Source: Leucothrix mucor DSM 2157
Lineage (GTDB): Bacteria > Pseudomonadota > Gammaproteobacteria > Thiotrichales > Thiotrichaceae
DNA: 64,000 nt
NCBI RefSeq assembly: GCF_000419525.1
Contig: NZ_ATTE01000001.1
Coordinates: 4,811,001 to 4,875,000 of the forward strand
Direction of reading: 5' to 3'
Both the position numbers and the translations under genes were made by a program. The first letter of the stretch is position 1, and every line of letters begins with the position of its first letter. This document shows positions 47,527 through 57,024 of this stretch, piece by piece. The notes under the pieces were generated by a model. It had not been told where the DNA came from, searched no databases, and saw only the letters and a program-made list of their open reading frames with translations.

Positions 47527-48984
47527 ATGCATAACAAGACTTTGACTGAGCTGGCCGCAGACTTGCGCGCGGGCGCGTACACCAGTGTTGAATTAACTCA
47601 GCACTTTTTAGATCGTATCGCTAAATATGATGGCGAACTCAATAGCTTTATTACCGTCACGCCTGAGCAGGCGCTGGCCGAAGCTGCCGCTGCCGATGCA
47701 CAAATCGCTGCTGGTACGGCTGGCCCGCTAACGGGTATTCCGATGGCGCATAAAGACATCTTTTGCACTGATGGGGTGAAAACATCCTGCGGCTCAAAAA
47801 TGTTGGATAACTTTGTTGCGCCATACGATGCAACGGTAGTGACTAAGCTTAAGCAAGCCGGTATGCCAATGTTGGGTAAAACCAATATGGATGAGTTTGC
47901 GATGGGCTCATCCAATGAAAATAGCTACTACGGTGCGGTTAAAAACCCATGGGATACCGAGCGTGTTCCGGGTGGGTCTTCCGGTGGAAGTGCTGCTGCA
48001 GTTGCTGCGCGTTTAGCGCCGATTGCGACCGGTACTGATACCGGTGGTTCGATTCGTCAACCTGCTGCATTTACCGGTTTGACTGGGATTAAGCCAACTT
48101 ATGGCCGTGTTTCTCGTTTCGGCATGATCGCTTATGCCTCTAGTTTGGATCAGGGTGGTGTGTTGGCGCGTGATGCCAGCGATTGCGCTTTGATGCTAAC
48201 GGCAATGTCTGGCTTTGATGAGCGGGATTCCACCTCTTCACAGGTGGACGATGAAGATTTTTCTGCAAGTTTAGATAAGCCACTACAAGGTTTACGCATT
48301 GGCTTGCCAAAAGAGTATTTTGGTGATGGCTTAGATGCTGCGGTGAATACTTCGATTCAAGCGGCATTGGAACAGTATCGTGCCTTGGGCGCTGAGACCG
48401 TTGAAGTGAGTTTGCCAAACTCGCATCTGGCGATTCCATCTTACTATGTGATTGCGCCAGCAGAATGCTCGGCTAACTTGTCGCGTCTGGATGGGGTACG
48501 TTACGGTTACCGCTGTGAAAATCCAAAAGACTTGGAAGACATGTATAAGCGCTCACGCGGCGAAGGCTTTGGTTCGGAAGTGAAACGCCGAATTATGGTG
48601 GGTACTTATGCGCTGTCGGCAGGTTATTACGACGCTTACTACTTGAAGGCACAGAAAGTGCGCCGCATTATCAAAGAAGACTATGTGAAAGTCTTTAATG
48701 ATGTGGATGTGATTATGGGCCCGGTTACGACTAATACGGCATTTAAGTTAGGCGAGAAAGTGGATGATCCTGTCAGCATGTATTTGTCTGATATCTACAC
48801 GATTGCGCTGAACTTGGCAGGATTGCCGGGTATGTCTTTGCCGGTTGAGCCAGTTGAAGGCTTGCCTGTTGGTTTGCAGATTATTGGTAACTATTTTGAT
48901 GAAGCCAAATTGTTAAACGTGGCGCATCAGTTCCAGCAAGCAACGAGCTGGCATAAGCAATCACCAGAAGGCTTCGGAGGTTAA
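47527..48984 (+). CDS. gatA: Aspartyl/glutamyl-tRNA amidotransferase subunit A
   Basis: A 485-residue amidase-signature enzyme that releases ammonia from glutamine. The catalytic triad K76 (AHKDIF), S151 (PGGSSGGS) and S175 ([10 protein letters not shown]) has the same spacing as in known GatA. The ATG at 47527 is preferred to a GTG at 47515 that overlaps gatC. The gatB gene follows four bases later. Length is normal, and nothing odd is seen. Confidence 0.97.
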   Translation: MHNKTLTELAADLRAGAYTSVELTQHFLDRIAKYDGELNSFITVTPEQALAEAAAADAQIAAGTAGPLTGIPMAHKDIFCTDGVKTSCGSKMLDNFVAPYDATVVTKLKQAGMPMLGKTNMDEFAMGSSNENSYYGAVKNPWDTERVPGGSSGGSAAAVAARLAPIATGTDTGGSIRQPAAFTGLTGIKPTYGRVSRFGMIAYASSLDQGGVLARDASDCALMLTAMSGFDERDSTSSQVDDEDFSASLDKPLQGLRIGLPKEYFGDGLDAAVNTSIQAALEQYRALGAETVEVSLPNSHLAIPSYYVIAPAECSANLSRLDGVRYGYRCENPKDLEDMYKRSRGEGFGSEVKRRIMVGTYALSAGYYDAYYLKAQKVRRIIKEDYVKVFNDVDVIMGPVTTNTAFKLGEKVDDPVSMYLSDIYTIALNLAGLPGMSLPVEPVEGLPVGLQIIGNYFDEAKLLNVAHQFQQATSWHKQSPEGFGG

Positions 48985-48988
48985 TACG

Positions 48989-50422
48989 ATGGAATGGGAA
49001 ACAGTAATCGGATTAGAAATCCACGCGCAGCTTTCGACGAAAAGTAAGATTTTCTCCGGCTCCTCAACCGCGTATGGCGCAGAGCCAAACACGCAAGCCA
49101 ATGTGGTTGATTTGGCGATGCCGGGTGTTTTGCCGGTGCTTAACCGTGAAGCCGTTCGTAAAGCCGTGATGTTTGGTTTAGCGATTGATGCGGATATCGC
49201 ACCTTACTCGGTATTTGCCCGTAAAAACTATTTCTATCCTGATTTGCCGCAAGGCTACCAGATCAGTCAATTTGATAAGCCGATTGTTGGGCTGGGTCAT
49301 TTGGATATCGAACTGGAAAACGGTGAAACCAAGCGTGTCGGTGTAACTCGTGCGCATTTGGAGCAGGATGCGGGTAAGTCTTTGCATGAAGATTTTGCAG
49401 GACAAACCGGAATCGACTTGAACCGTTCAGGTACGCCATTGTTGGAAATCGTTTCTGAGCCGGAAATGAGCAATGCCAAAGAAGCCGTCGCGTATATGAA
49501 GAAGATTCATTCGCTGGTTCAGTATTTAGGCATTTGCGACGGCAATATGCAGGAAGGTTCGTTCCGTTGTGATGCGAACGTGTCTGTGCGCCCCAAAGGC
49601 CAGAAAGAATTTGGAACCCGTGCTGAGCTGAAAAACATCAACTCCTTTAAGTTTGTTGAGCGCGCTATCAATATAGAAGTGGAGCGTCAGATTGATCTGA
49701 TTGAGTCCGGCGGTACCGTGGTGCAGGAAACACGCTTGTTTGATCCCGATAAGGATGAAACACGCTCCATGCGCTCAAAAGAGGAAGCTAATGACTATCG
49801 TTACTTCCCAGACCCTGATTTGCTGCCAGTAGAAATCACGCAGGCGTTATTAGCTGAAGTGCGTGCTGAGCTGCCAGAGTTACCAGAGCAAAAGAAGCAG
49901 CGCTTTATGGACGAGTTCAAACTGAGTGAGTTTGATGCGTCAGTACTCACTGTTAGCCGTGCTTTGGCAGAATATTTTGAAGTTGTCGCTGCGACGACGA
50001 ATGAGCCTAAATTGTCTGCAAACTGGGTGAGTGGCGAGTTAGCCAGTTACCTGAATAAGCAAGATATGGCTGTCGAAGATTCACCCGTCAGTGCTGAGCA
50101 ACTCGCTAGTTTGATTGCACGCATTATCGATAACACCATCTCCGGCAAAATTGCTAAAGATGTGTTTGAAGCAATGTGGAATGGCGAAGGTACACCGGAT
50201 GAGATTATTGAGGCCAAAGGGCTGAAGCAAATCACCGATACTGGCGCAATTGAAACCTTGATTGATGGCATTATCGCAGCAAACCCTGGCCAGTATGAGC
50301 AGTACCGCTCGGGCAAGGATAAGTTGTTTGGCTTCTTTGTCGGGCAGGTCATGAAAGAGTCCAAAGGCAAGGCCAATCCTGCTGAAGTAAATCGCCTGCT
50401 AAAAGCTAAGCTGGATGCCTAA
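48989..50422 (+). CDS. gatB: Aspartyl/glutamyl-tRNA amidotransferase subunit B
   Basis: A 477-residue subunit that activates the misacylated tRNA and transfers ammonia. It starts with the typical [20 protein letters not shown], has the phosphate loop region around [14 protein letters not shown], and ends with the YqeY-like C-terminal tail domain ([20 protein letters not shown]). It completes gatCAB. The next gene, hslO, begins 27 bases later and may be in the same unit. Confidence 0.97.
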   Translation: MEWETVIGLEIHAQLSTKSKIFSGSSTAYGAEPNTQANVVDLAMPGVLPVLNREAVRKAVMFGLAIDADIAPYSVFARKNYFYPDLPQGYQISQFDKPIVGLGHLDIELENGETKRVGVTRAHLEQDAGKSLHEDFAGQTGIDLNRSGTPLLEIVSEPEMSNAKEAVAYMKKIHSLVQYLGICDGNMQEGSFRCDANVSVRPKGQKEFGTRAELKNINSFKFVERAINIEVERQIDLIESGGTVVQETRLFDPDKDETRSMRSKEEANDYRYFPDPDLLPVEITQALLAEVRAELPELPEQKKQRFMDEFKLSEFDASVLTVSRALAEYFEVVAATTNEPKLSANWVSGELASYLNKQDMAVEDSPVSAEQLASLIARIIDNTISGKIAKDVFEAMWNGEGTPDEIIEAKGLKQITDTGAIETLIDGIIAANPGQYEQYRSGKDKLFGFFVGQVMKESKGKANPAEVNRLLKAKLDA

Positions 50423-50449
50423 GCGCATCCGCTGATAAGAGAATTGAAT

Positions 50450-51319
50450 ATGGATAAAATTTACCGCTTCCTGATTGATGATGCCAATGTTCGTGGTGAA
50501 TGGGTGCAGTTGGAAGAGACTTGGAAAACATTGAAGGCTTGCGCAGAGTATCCTGCGCCAGTTCAGCAAATGTTGGGCGAGTCGCTGGCGGCTGTGTCAT
50601 TACTGGCAGCAACCATTAAGTACAAAGGCACGCTGGTGTTTCAGATCAGTGGCGGACATCCGATTAGCATGTTAGTGGTACAAGCTTCGTCTGATGGCAA
50701 GCTGCGCGGAATGGCGCGCTGGAAAGACGACTTCACAAAAGATGAGTCTATCAATGGCTTGTTTGGTGAGAATGGCCGTATCGTTATTACGGTTGAGCCG
50801 GAAGAGGGTAAAGGTGAGCGTTACCAGAGTATTGTTAATCTGGATGGTGAAACCTTGTCTGATTGTTTGGAAGCATATTTTGAGCAGTCCGAGCAGTTGA
50901 AAACGCGTTTGGAATTAGCGGTTGGTGAAACGTCAGTTTCTGGTTTGCTGGTTCAGCGTTTGCCGGGCTCTGTTGAAGATAAGGATGGCTGGAATCGCGT
51001 AAAAATGCTGACAGAAACGGTCACCACTGAAGAGTTGTTGACGCTGGATGTGGAAACCATGCTGCATCGCCTGTTCCATGAAGAAACATTGCGTTTGTTC
51101 GATGGCGAGCCACTCCGTTTTGAGTGCAGTTGTTCACAGTTGAAAGTGGATAATATGTTGCTTGGGCTAGGACGTGAAGAAGCAGAAGACACTCTGAAAA
51201 CACAGGGCAAGATTGAAGTAGACTGTGATTTCTGTAATGCGCACTATGTCGTGGATGAAATCGACTTAGAGCGCATTTTCTCAGAAGGCTTGATCGCAGG
51301 AAATGATAGCGTGCATTAA
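50450..51319 (+). CDS. hslO: Redox-regulated chaperone Hsp33
   Basis: A 289-residue heat-shock chaperone that is activated by oxidation. The N-terminal domain contains the VSLLAATIKYKGTLVFQISG segment, and the C-terminal redox switch has the zinc-binding cysteines in ECSCSQ and CDFCNAHY. The ATG at 50450 is taken; a TTG two codons before is less likely. Its end overlaps the stop of the convergent DeoR-type gene by four bases. Confidence 0.96.
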   Translation: MDKIYRFLIDDANVRGEWVQLEETWKTLKACAEYPAPVQQMLGESLAAVSLLAATIKYKGTLVFQISGGHPISMLVVQASSDGKLRGMARWKDDFTKDESINGLFGENGRIVITVEPEEGKGERYQSIVNLDGETLSDCLEAYFEQSEQLKTRLELAVGETSVSGLLVQRLPGSVEDKDGWNRVKMLTETVTTEELLTLDVETMLHRLFHEETLRLFDGEPLRFECSCSQLKVDNMLLGLGREEAEDTLKTQGKIEVDCDFCNAHYVVDEIDLERIFSEGLIAGNDSVH

Positions 51320-52113
51320 TGCGTTTGGTGCTCTGAGGAGGCGACGATTACTTCGATCCCAGCCTTCTCAAGCATCTTCACTGAATCTGGCTTAACGCCA
51401 TTATCTGTAATCACGGTATCGATTCTATCCAGAGGGCATAGGATCAAACTTCCAAACGTTTCAAACTTACTGCTATCGACCAGTACGATTAATTGCTCTG
51501 CTTGCTTCAGTAGCTTCTGCTCCGCTTTAATCAGCAAAGGGTCTGCCTCAATTAAGCCCTGTTGGCGTATGGCATAGGCTCCAATAAACATTTTCGACGC
51601 GTAAAAATGATCAACTGCTGTGTCATCTTCATACGGACTCAGGATGATATTTTGTGCGCGATAAACTTCCCCGCCTGGCAGTGTGACTTGATTATTCGAC
51701 CGGCGAAGCAAGTAGTCGGCCATCGTAAATGAGTTGGTTAGTATGTGAAGGCTGCGGGCCTCCAAAAACTCGGCCATGCGGTAGGTACTTGTCCCACCGT
51801 TAATAATAATCGACTCCCCATCCTGACACAGTGCCGTCGCTTCACGGGCAACCGCTCTTTTTTCTTCCACATGCAGCGTTTCATTATTATTGAATGAGTT
51901 GCCAGCTAAGCGGGGAGGGGCAGGTGTTTTGTCTGTTACAACTTCAATACCACCCCGGATTTTCTGAGCCAAATTTGCCGCTGCTAAAGTATTAATATCG
52001 CGACGGACCGTGGCAATCGAGGCATCGAGTGCAGTTTCTAATTCATGCACTGTCACAATAGATTGTTGTGAGAGCATGTTTAGAATTTTTTTGTGCCGCT
52101 GTCGTTCGTTCAT
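51316..52113 (-). CDS. DeoR-family transcriptional regulator of the rhamnose cluster
   Basis: A 265-residue regulator. The N-terminal HTH (RQRHKKILNMLSQQSIVTVH, ASIATVRRDINTLAAANLAQ) is a typical DeoR wing, and the rest is a sugar-phosphate sensor domain (INGGTSTYRMAEFLEARSLHIL). It is downstream of rhaI on the same strand. In rhizobia a DeoR-type RhaR controls the same set of genes; here the same role is inferred. Two AATC motifs ten bases apart upstream of its start suggest autoregulation. The inducer is probably a rhamnose intermediate such as rhamnulose 1-phosphate. Confidence 0.87.
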   Translation of the reverse strand: MNERQRHKKILNMLSQQSIVTVHELETALDASIATVRRDINTLAAANLAQKIRGGIEVVTDKTPAPPRLAGNSFNNNETLHVEEKRAVAREATALCQDGESIIINGGTSTYRMAEFLEARSLHILTNSFTMADYLLRRSNNQVTLPGGEVYRAQNIILSPYEDDTAVDHFYASKMFIGAYAIRQQGLIEADPLLIKAEQKLLKQAEQLIVLVDSSKFETFGSLILCPLDRIDTVITDNGVKPDSVKMLEKAGIEVIVASSEHQTH

Positions 52114-52161
52114 TGTATGTCTCAGTCAATGCGAGTTGAAAATTGTAGCATATTGACGGAA

Positions 52162-52181
52162 GTTGATTCTAAATGATTTTA
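52162..52181. promoter_or_regulatory. Possible DeoR operator before the regulator gene
   Basis: Two GATT motifs on the plus strand (52165-52168 and 52175-52178), that is AATC on the minus strand, are spaced by ten bases. The same AATC core with ten-base spacing recurs before rhaS and rhaD. This supports autoregulation by the DeoR protein. Confidence 0.5.
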
Positions 52182-52191
52182 TTCAGTCAAT

Positions 52192-52221
52192 ACTGCCAAT
52201 GTAACGAATTACATTGGCAGT
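52192..52221 (-). terminator. Perfect hairpin after rhaI
   Basis: A 13-bp perfect stem (52192-52204 with 52209-52221) with a CGAA tetraloop lies 10 bases after the rhaI stop on the minus strand. The sequence that follows is AT-rich but has no clear T-run. It may attenuate expression of the regulator relative to the enzymes, or stabilise the rhaD-rhaI mRNA end. Confidence 0.6.
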
Positions 52222-52231
52222 GTACTCGCGA

Positions 52232-53527
52232 TTAAACGATGCCAGAGCTGGTTGTTTTACTGGCAGGACGTTCTTGTGCGCAGGTTTGACGGTAGCCACT
52301 GGCGCGGTAAGTGCCGAGTGTGTCGATTGCACCTCCAGAGCGTTGTCGGGCCATCTGCAAGATAGGCTCAACATCCAAGTTGTAGGCGGCTTTTAACGTC
52401 GCTTGAGCCATCATCGCATCATTTCCGTCCTGATAGTTACCCAGTGCTGTACGATCAACTATCAATGCTTTCAGGTATGCACGTTGCACTTCAGCAGCAC
52501 TGTAAATCAAGCTCTCAATCGGGTCGGTGACATTATGTGATTGATCCAACATGTAGAAAGGCGAGAAGTCAGTAGACTCGTTTTCAATATCAACCAATTC
52601 ATTAAATACAAGAAATAGCTGGTAAGGGTTGATTGAGCCACTATCTAAGTCATCATCACCATACTTGCTGTCATTAAAGTGGAAGCCACCTAATTTTCCG
52701 AACTGGGATAAGCGTGCCACAATCATCTCGATGTTCACATTGGGAGCGTGATGACCAAGGTCCACCAGTGACTTACAGCGCTCACCGATTTCCGTCGCCG
52801 CTAAGTAGCTGCTACCCCAGTCCTGAATGACGGTTGAGTAAAACGCAGGCTCAAATATTTTGTGTTCAAGTAGCATGCTCCAGTCTTCGGGTAGTTCAGC
52901 ATAGATTGCTTTTGTGCTTTCAATGTAGCGAGCAAAGGCACGTGAAAAGTGTTGCTGGCCTGGGAAGTTGGAGCCATCCCCCACCCAAACTGTCAGCGCA
53001 TTGGAGTTTAGCTTTTTACCTAACTCAATTACGTCAATATTATGCGTAATGGCTTGCTCGCGTGCCGCTTCTTCAGCATTGCAGAGGCTGCCGTATTTGT
53101 ATGAGTGTGCCTGGTCTAGCTGATCCTGAAAGGTATTTGAGTTCATGGCATCAAAGTGCATGCCACGAGTTTGTGCATAATCCAACAGTTCCGAAGGATC
53201 TGAAGGGGTATCCCAAGGAATGTGCAGAGATATGCCCGGCGTTGCTTGGCTTAACTGCTGTACAACAGAGCAGTCTGATACCTTTTCAAAAATATTTCGT
53301 GGCTCACCAGGGCCAGGGAAGCGTGCAAAGCGAGTACCGCCGGTGCCCAAGCCCCATGAAGGTAGCGCAACGCTAAATGCTTGTGCCTTAGCGGTTAACT
53401 CCTCAATGTCCAGACCTTGGCGCTCCAGCTTGTTACCCATTGCGGCATAGTCATCATTGAGTGCTTGTTGTTGTTTTGCATTTTGCTCATCAATGAACTG
53501 CTGATCAATATGTGTCATGTTACTCAT
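52232..53527 (-). CDS. rhaI: L-rhamnose isomerase (RhaI type)
   Basis: A 431-residue enzyme of the Pseudomonas stutzeri/rhizobial RhaI type, a TIM barrel that isomerises L-rhamnose to L-rhamnulose. The segments VALPSWGLGTGGTRFARFPG, GISLHIPWD, LVDLGHHAPNVNIEM and GGFHFNDSKYGDDDL are characteristic, with metal ligands among the His/Asp/Glu of the last two. It is unrelated to the E. coli RhaA length class. It follows rhaD, 15 bases apart, on the same strand. Confidence 0.95.
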   Translation of the reverse strand: MSNMTHIDQQFIDEQNAKQQQALNDDYAAMGNKLERQGLDIEELTAKAQAFSVALPSWGLGTGGTRFARFPGPGEPRNIFEKVSDCSVVQQLSQATPGISLHIPWDTPSDPSELLDYAQTRGMHFDAMNSNTFQDQLDQAHSYKYGSLCNAEEAAREQAITHNIDVIELGKKLNSNALTVWVGDGSNFPGQQHFSRAFARYIESTKAIYAELPEDWSMLLEHKIFEPAFYSTVIQDWGSSYLAATEIGERCKSLVDLGHHAPNVNIEMIVARLSQFGKLGGFHFNDSKYGDDDLDSGSINPYQLFLVFNELVDIENESTDFSPFYMLDQSHNVTDPIESLIYSAAEVQRAYLKALIVDRTALGNYQDGNDAMMAQATLKAAYNLDVEPILQMARQRSGGAIDTLGTYRASGYRQTCAQERPASKTTSSGIV

Positions 53528-53542
53528 AGTGATTCTCTCCTC

Positions 53543-55657
53543 TTATCGTGTGAATGACGGTGCATGGCCTGCATCGACATTAAGAATATTTCCGGTGGAT
53601 TTTGCTGAGGTGTCAGCCGCGAAAAAGTAAACGCCTTCAGCGATATCCTCAGGTAGAACATTAAGCTTTAGCAGGCTACGTTGACGGTAGTGCTCTTCCA
53701 GCTCATTGGTTTCCATATTATAGGCACTGGCGCGTTCTTCCTTCCATTTGCCACTCCAGATCTTGGAACCGCGCAGTACCGCATCAGGGTTTACGACATT
53801 GGTACGAATGCCATGCGGTGCACCTTCAAGGGCTACGCAGCGTGCTAACTGAATCTCAGCGGCTTTTGCTGTGCAATAAGCGGAGGCGTTAGCTGAAGCG
53901 ACTAAGCCATTTTTGCTAGCAATAAAGACGACGGCTCCACCCATTTTCTGCCCTTTCATTAACGAGAATGCAGCGCGTGAAACTAGGAAGTATCCAGTGG
54001 CTAGAATATTTTGATTAAAGTTCCAGGACTCTAGTGTGGTTTCGTCTAATGGAGATGATGAAGCAATTCCTGCATTAGAAACTAGTATATCTAGTCCACC
54101 AAAGCGTAAGCTTGAGTATGCAAAGGCTTGCTGGACTTGCTCCTCTTTTGTGACATCCATCTTAATTCCGGCCACGACATCTTTGCCAAATGCCGCTTCA
54201 AATCCTGCGACTGTTTCTGTCAGGCTTGCTTCATCAATATCTGTGAGGAGTACACAAGCACCTTCCTTTAACAGGCGCTCGGCGGTTGCTTGGCCGATAC
54301 CGCCAGCGCCACCAGTGATTAAGGCAATTCGACCAGCAAGTGCTTTCGGTTTGGGCATGCGCTGCAGTTTTGCTTCTTCCAGCAACCAATATTCAATATC
54401 AAACGCTTCTTGCTCTGGCAGGCCCATATACTCGCTCACACCCGATGCACCGCGCATAACATTGATGGCATTCACATAAAACTCGCCAGCAATTCGGGCT
54501 GTTGCTTTATCTTTAGCAAAAGTCAGCATGCCTACGCCGGGAATGAGATAAACAATGGGGTTGGCGTCGCGAACTGCAGGGCTATTATCATGCTTGCAAC
54601 GATTATAGTAAGCATTGTAGTCGTCACGATACTGTTCTAAGGCAGCATCCAAGCCTTCAATTACTGAAGACAGGTTGGCTGTTTCCGAGTCAAATTGGCT
54701 AGGATCAAAGTCAACAACAAAAGGTTTGATTTTTGTGCGTAGGAAGTGATCAGGGCAGGAGGTGCCGAGTTCAGCTAGCGCCTGTAATTCCGCGCTATTA
54801 ACAAACTCCAGCACTTCATCACTATCATTAAAATGACCTAGCTGACGTTGATGTTCGCTAGTTTTTCCACGAATGATAGGCATTAACTGGCTTGCCACTT
54901 GTTGACGTTGCTCTGCCTGTAGCGAGCTATGAACAGCACCACCAAAGGCTGCTTTGCCTTCTAACTGTTGGTCTAACCATACTTGCGCACGATTGATCAT
55001 TTCTAGTGATGTCTCATAACACTCTTTGGCGCTATTCGCCCAAGTAAATAAGCCATGTGCTTCTAGCACGACACCTTTTAAATGTGGGTTTTCAGTGGCA
55101 ATCTTTTCTAATTCAAGACCAAGTTGGTAGCCAGGTCGTCTCCATGGGAGCCAGCCAATGTCGCTGCCATAAATTGTTTCCGTTAGATCGCGGCTGTTTT
55201 TGCTGGCCGCAATTGCAATCACGGCATCTGGGTGTAAGTGGTCTACGTGGCTAAAAGGAACATAGGCATGTAATGGTGTGTCGATACTGGCTGCCCGTGT
55301 GTTTAAGTTGAATGTGCAATGCGGTAAATAGGCAACCATTTCATCTTCATGCTCTATGCCGCGATAGAGTTGTTTCAAGCCTTTGAGCTTGTCCATATAG
55401 AGCGTGGAAAACCCATCTAGCCCCATACTTCCAATATCGCCACCGGAGCCTTTAACCCAAAGCACCTCGGTTTGCTCACCTGTCAGTGGGTCGGTGCACT
55501 GTATTTTTGATGAGGTATTTCCACCGCCATAGTTGGTGACTCTCATGTCTGAGCCAAGCAAGTTGGACCGGTATTGTAATAGCTCAGGTTCATTAAGTTT
55601 TGCAGCGGCAGCGTCGTCCCATAGATTTGGAATTAGCTTTTCTGACATTGTGCTCAT
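53543..55657 (-). CDS. rhaD: Bifunctional rhamnulose-1-phosphate aldolase/lactaldehyde dehydrogenase
   Basis: A 704-residue two-domain enzyme. Residues 1-430 form a class II aldolase (TNYGGGNTSSKIQ and the metal-binding AYVPFSHVDHLHPDAVIAIA). Residues from about 440 form a short-chain dehydrogenase with ITGGAGGIGQATAERL and the YCTAK active site. Rhamnulose 1-phosphate is split to DHAP and L-lactaldehyde, and the second domain oxidises the aldehyde. The ATG at 55657 has a good ribosome binding site (AGAGGAAG); an earlier in-frame start is rejected. It is divergent from rhaS. Confidence 0.94.
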   Translation of the reverse strand: MSTMSEKLIPNLWDDAAAAKLNEPELLQYRSNLLGSDMRVTNYGGGNTSSKIQCTDPLTGEQTEVLWVKGSGGDIGSMGLDGFSTLYMDKLKGLKQLYRGIEHEDEMVAYLPHCTFNLNTRAASIDTPLHAYVPFSHVDHLHPDAVIAIAASKNSRDLTETIYGSDIGWLPWRRPGYQLGLELEKIATENPHLKGVVLEAHGLFTWANSAKECYETSLEMINRAQVWLDQQLEGKAAFGGAVHSSLQAEQRQQVASQLMPIIRGKTSEHQRQLGHFNDSDEVLEFVNSAELQALAELGTSCPDHFLRTKIKPFVVDFDPSQFDSETANLSSVIEGLDAALEQYRDDYNAYYNRCKHDNSPAVRDANPIVYLIPGVGMLTFAKDKATARIAGEFYVNAINVMRGASGVSEYMGLPEQEAFDIEYWLLEEAKLQRMPKPKALAGRIALITGGAGGIGQATAERLLKEGACVLLTDIDEASLTETVAGFEAAFGKDVVAGIKMDVTKEEQVQQAFAYSSLRFGGLDILVSNAGIASSSPLDETTLESWNFNQNILATGYFLVSRAAFSLMKGQKMGGAVVFIASKNGLVASANASAYCTAKAAEIQLARCVALEGAPHGIRTNVVNPDAVLRGSKIWSGKWKEERASAYNMETNELEEHYRQRSLLKLNVLPEDIAEGVYFFAADTSAKSTGNILNVDAGHAPSFTR

Positions 55658-55763
55658 GATGATCTTCCTCTGTTTATCAATAGTTATCCAGATGGGCTGT
55701 CTCACAGTCCGATGGGTAAATAGTCGTTGCCAATTTCTTAGCGTGATCTAAATATACAGCAAA

Positions 55764-55806
55764 TAAAATCAAAACCAATCAAAATAATTCATAAAAAATC
55801 AATTTT
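55764..55806. promoter_or_regulatory. Phased direct-repeat operator of the rhamnose regulon
   Basis: Four consecutive ten-base units share the pattern nnAATCAAAA: AAAATCAAAA, CCAATCAAAA, TAATTCATAA (degenerate) and AAAATCAATT, with ATC at 55768, 55778, (88) and 55798. They lie between the divergent rhaD and rhaS genes. Repeats spaced by one helical turn are typical for DeoR-family operators. Confidence 0.65.
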
Positions 55807-55925
55807 ATCTTGTCATGCCAAAATGATTGAGGCATATTTATAAGCGGAAATTGTCGATGTTTAGGGTTAGCCACTAGGTTTTACGGGCTAGAGCTTAAGC
55901 ATTTTTTATCTGGAGGAGAGTAACA

Positions 55926-56921
55926 ATGAGATTGAAAAAACTATTTACAGCGACGACTTTGGCTGTTGCCTTATTTGGTACAACAGTGGCTCAAGCTGAA
56001 GATGTACGCATCGGCTTGGTTGTAAAAGCGCTAGGTATTGGCTTTTTTGAAGCGGCTAATAAAGGCGCTGAAGAAGCAGCTAAAGAGTTGGGTGATGTAG
56101 AGATTATCTATACCGGCCCAACGAGTACGACTGCAGAAGGTCAGATTGAGGTGCTTAACTCACTCATCGCTCAAAAAGTCGATGCGATCGCTGTATCAGC
56201 CAATGATACGGATGCGCTAGTCCCCATCCTAAAAAAAGCACAGCAACGCGGTATTAAGGTTGTTTCTTGGGATTCAGGTGTTGCAGAAGCGGGGCGCCAA
56301 GTTCACTTAAACCCATCCAGTAACTCGCTGATCGGCGAGATGAATATTAAGCTTGCGGCCGATGCGCTTAAAGCAATGGATATCGAAAAAGGCGAGATTG
56401 CCATTCTCAGTGCAACCCCAACGTCAACCAACCAGAATATCTGGATTGAAGAAATGAAAAAGGTGCTCCCTAATTATCCTGGGCTTGAGCTTGTAGCAAC
56501 GGTCTATGGCGATGATTTAGCGGATAAAAGCTATCGTGAAACCAAGGGCTTGCTCCAAACTTATCCTAACCTGAAAGTTATTGTTTCTCCTACGTCTGTA
56601 GGAATTGTTGCGGCTGCTCAAGCGGTTGAAGATGCCAAGAAGCTTGGTCAGGTCTATGTAACAGGATTGGGCTTGCCGTCTGAATTGGCAGGTCATGTTA
56701 AAGCCGGCTCTGTTGAAAGTTTTGCGATCTGGAATCCCATTGACTTAGGTTATGCAGCAACCACCATTGCGTATAACTTGGTCAAGGGAAAAGCCACTGA
56801 TACGGAAGTGAGTATGGGCCGTATGGGCGTTGCAAAACTGGAAAAAGATGGTAGCGCAGCGATGTCGGACCCGTTTGTCTATGACGCATCGAACGTTGAT
56901 GAGTTTGCGGAAATATTTTAA
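55926..56921 (+). CDS. rhaS: Rhamnose ABC transporter, substrate-binding protein
   Basis: A 331-residue periplasmic sugar-binding protein of the ribose/autoinducer-2 type. The signal peptide ends at VAQA (MRLKKLFTATTLAVALFGTT), followed by DVRIGLVVKALGIGFFEAAN. The two lobes and hinge are typical. It is the first gene of rhaSTPQMK and is preceded by a strong ribosome binding site (GGAGGAGAG). The name follows the rhizobial rhamnose operon; E. coli RhaS is an unrelated AraC-type regulator. Confidence 0.93.
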   Translation: MRLKKLFTATTLAVALFGTTVAQAEDVRIGLVVKALGIGFFEAANKGAEEAAKELGDVEIIYTGPTSTTAEGQIEVLNSLIAQKVDAIAVSANDTDALVPILKKAQQRGIKVVSWDSGVAEAGRQVHLNPSSNSLIGEMNIKLAADALKAMDIEKGEIAILSATPTSTNQNIWIEEMKKVLPNYPGLELVATVYGDDLADKSYRETKGLLQTYPNLKVIVSPTSVGIVAAAQAVEDAKKLGQVYVTGLGLPSELAGHVKAGSVESFAIWNPIDLGYAATTIAYNLVKGKATDTEVSMGRMGVAKLEKDGSAAMSDPFVYDASNVDEFAEIF

Positions 56922-57024
56922 GTCTTTTGATTTAATTCGATTGAGAATAAATGGGGCTGGCATGCGTATTGGTGGCCCCTTTTTCTCAGCTTCCTCAATT
57001 AAGACAAGGAACGACGGAAATACT

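Noticed and set aside
56830..57024. Extended start of rhaT overlapping rhaS
   Set aside because: The added residues are the rhaS tail read in another frame; the ATPase begins normally at 57025.
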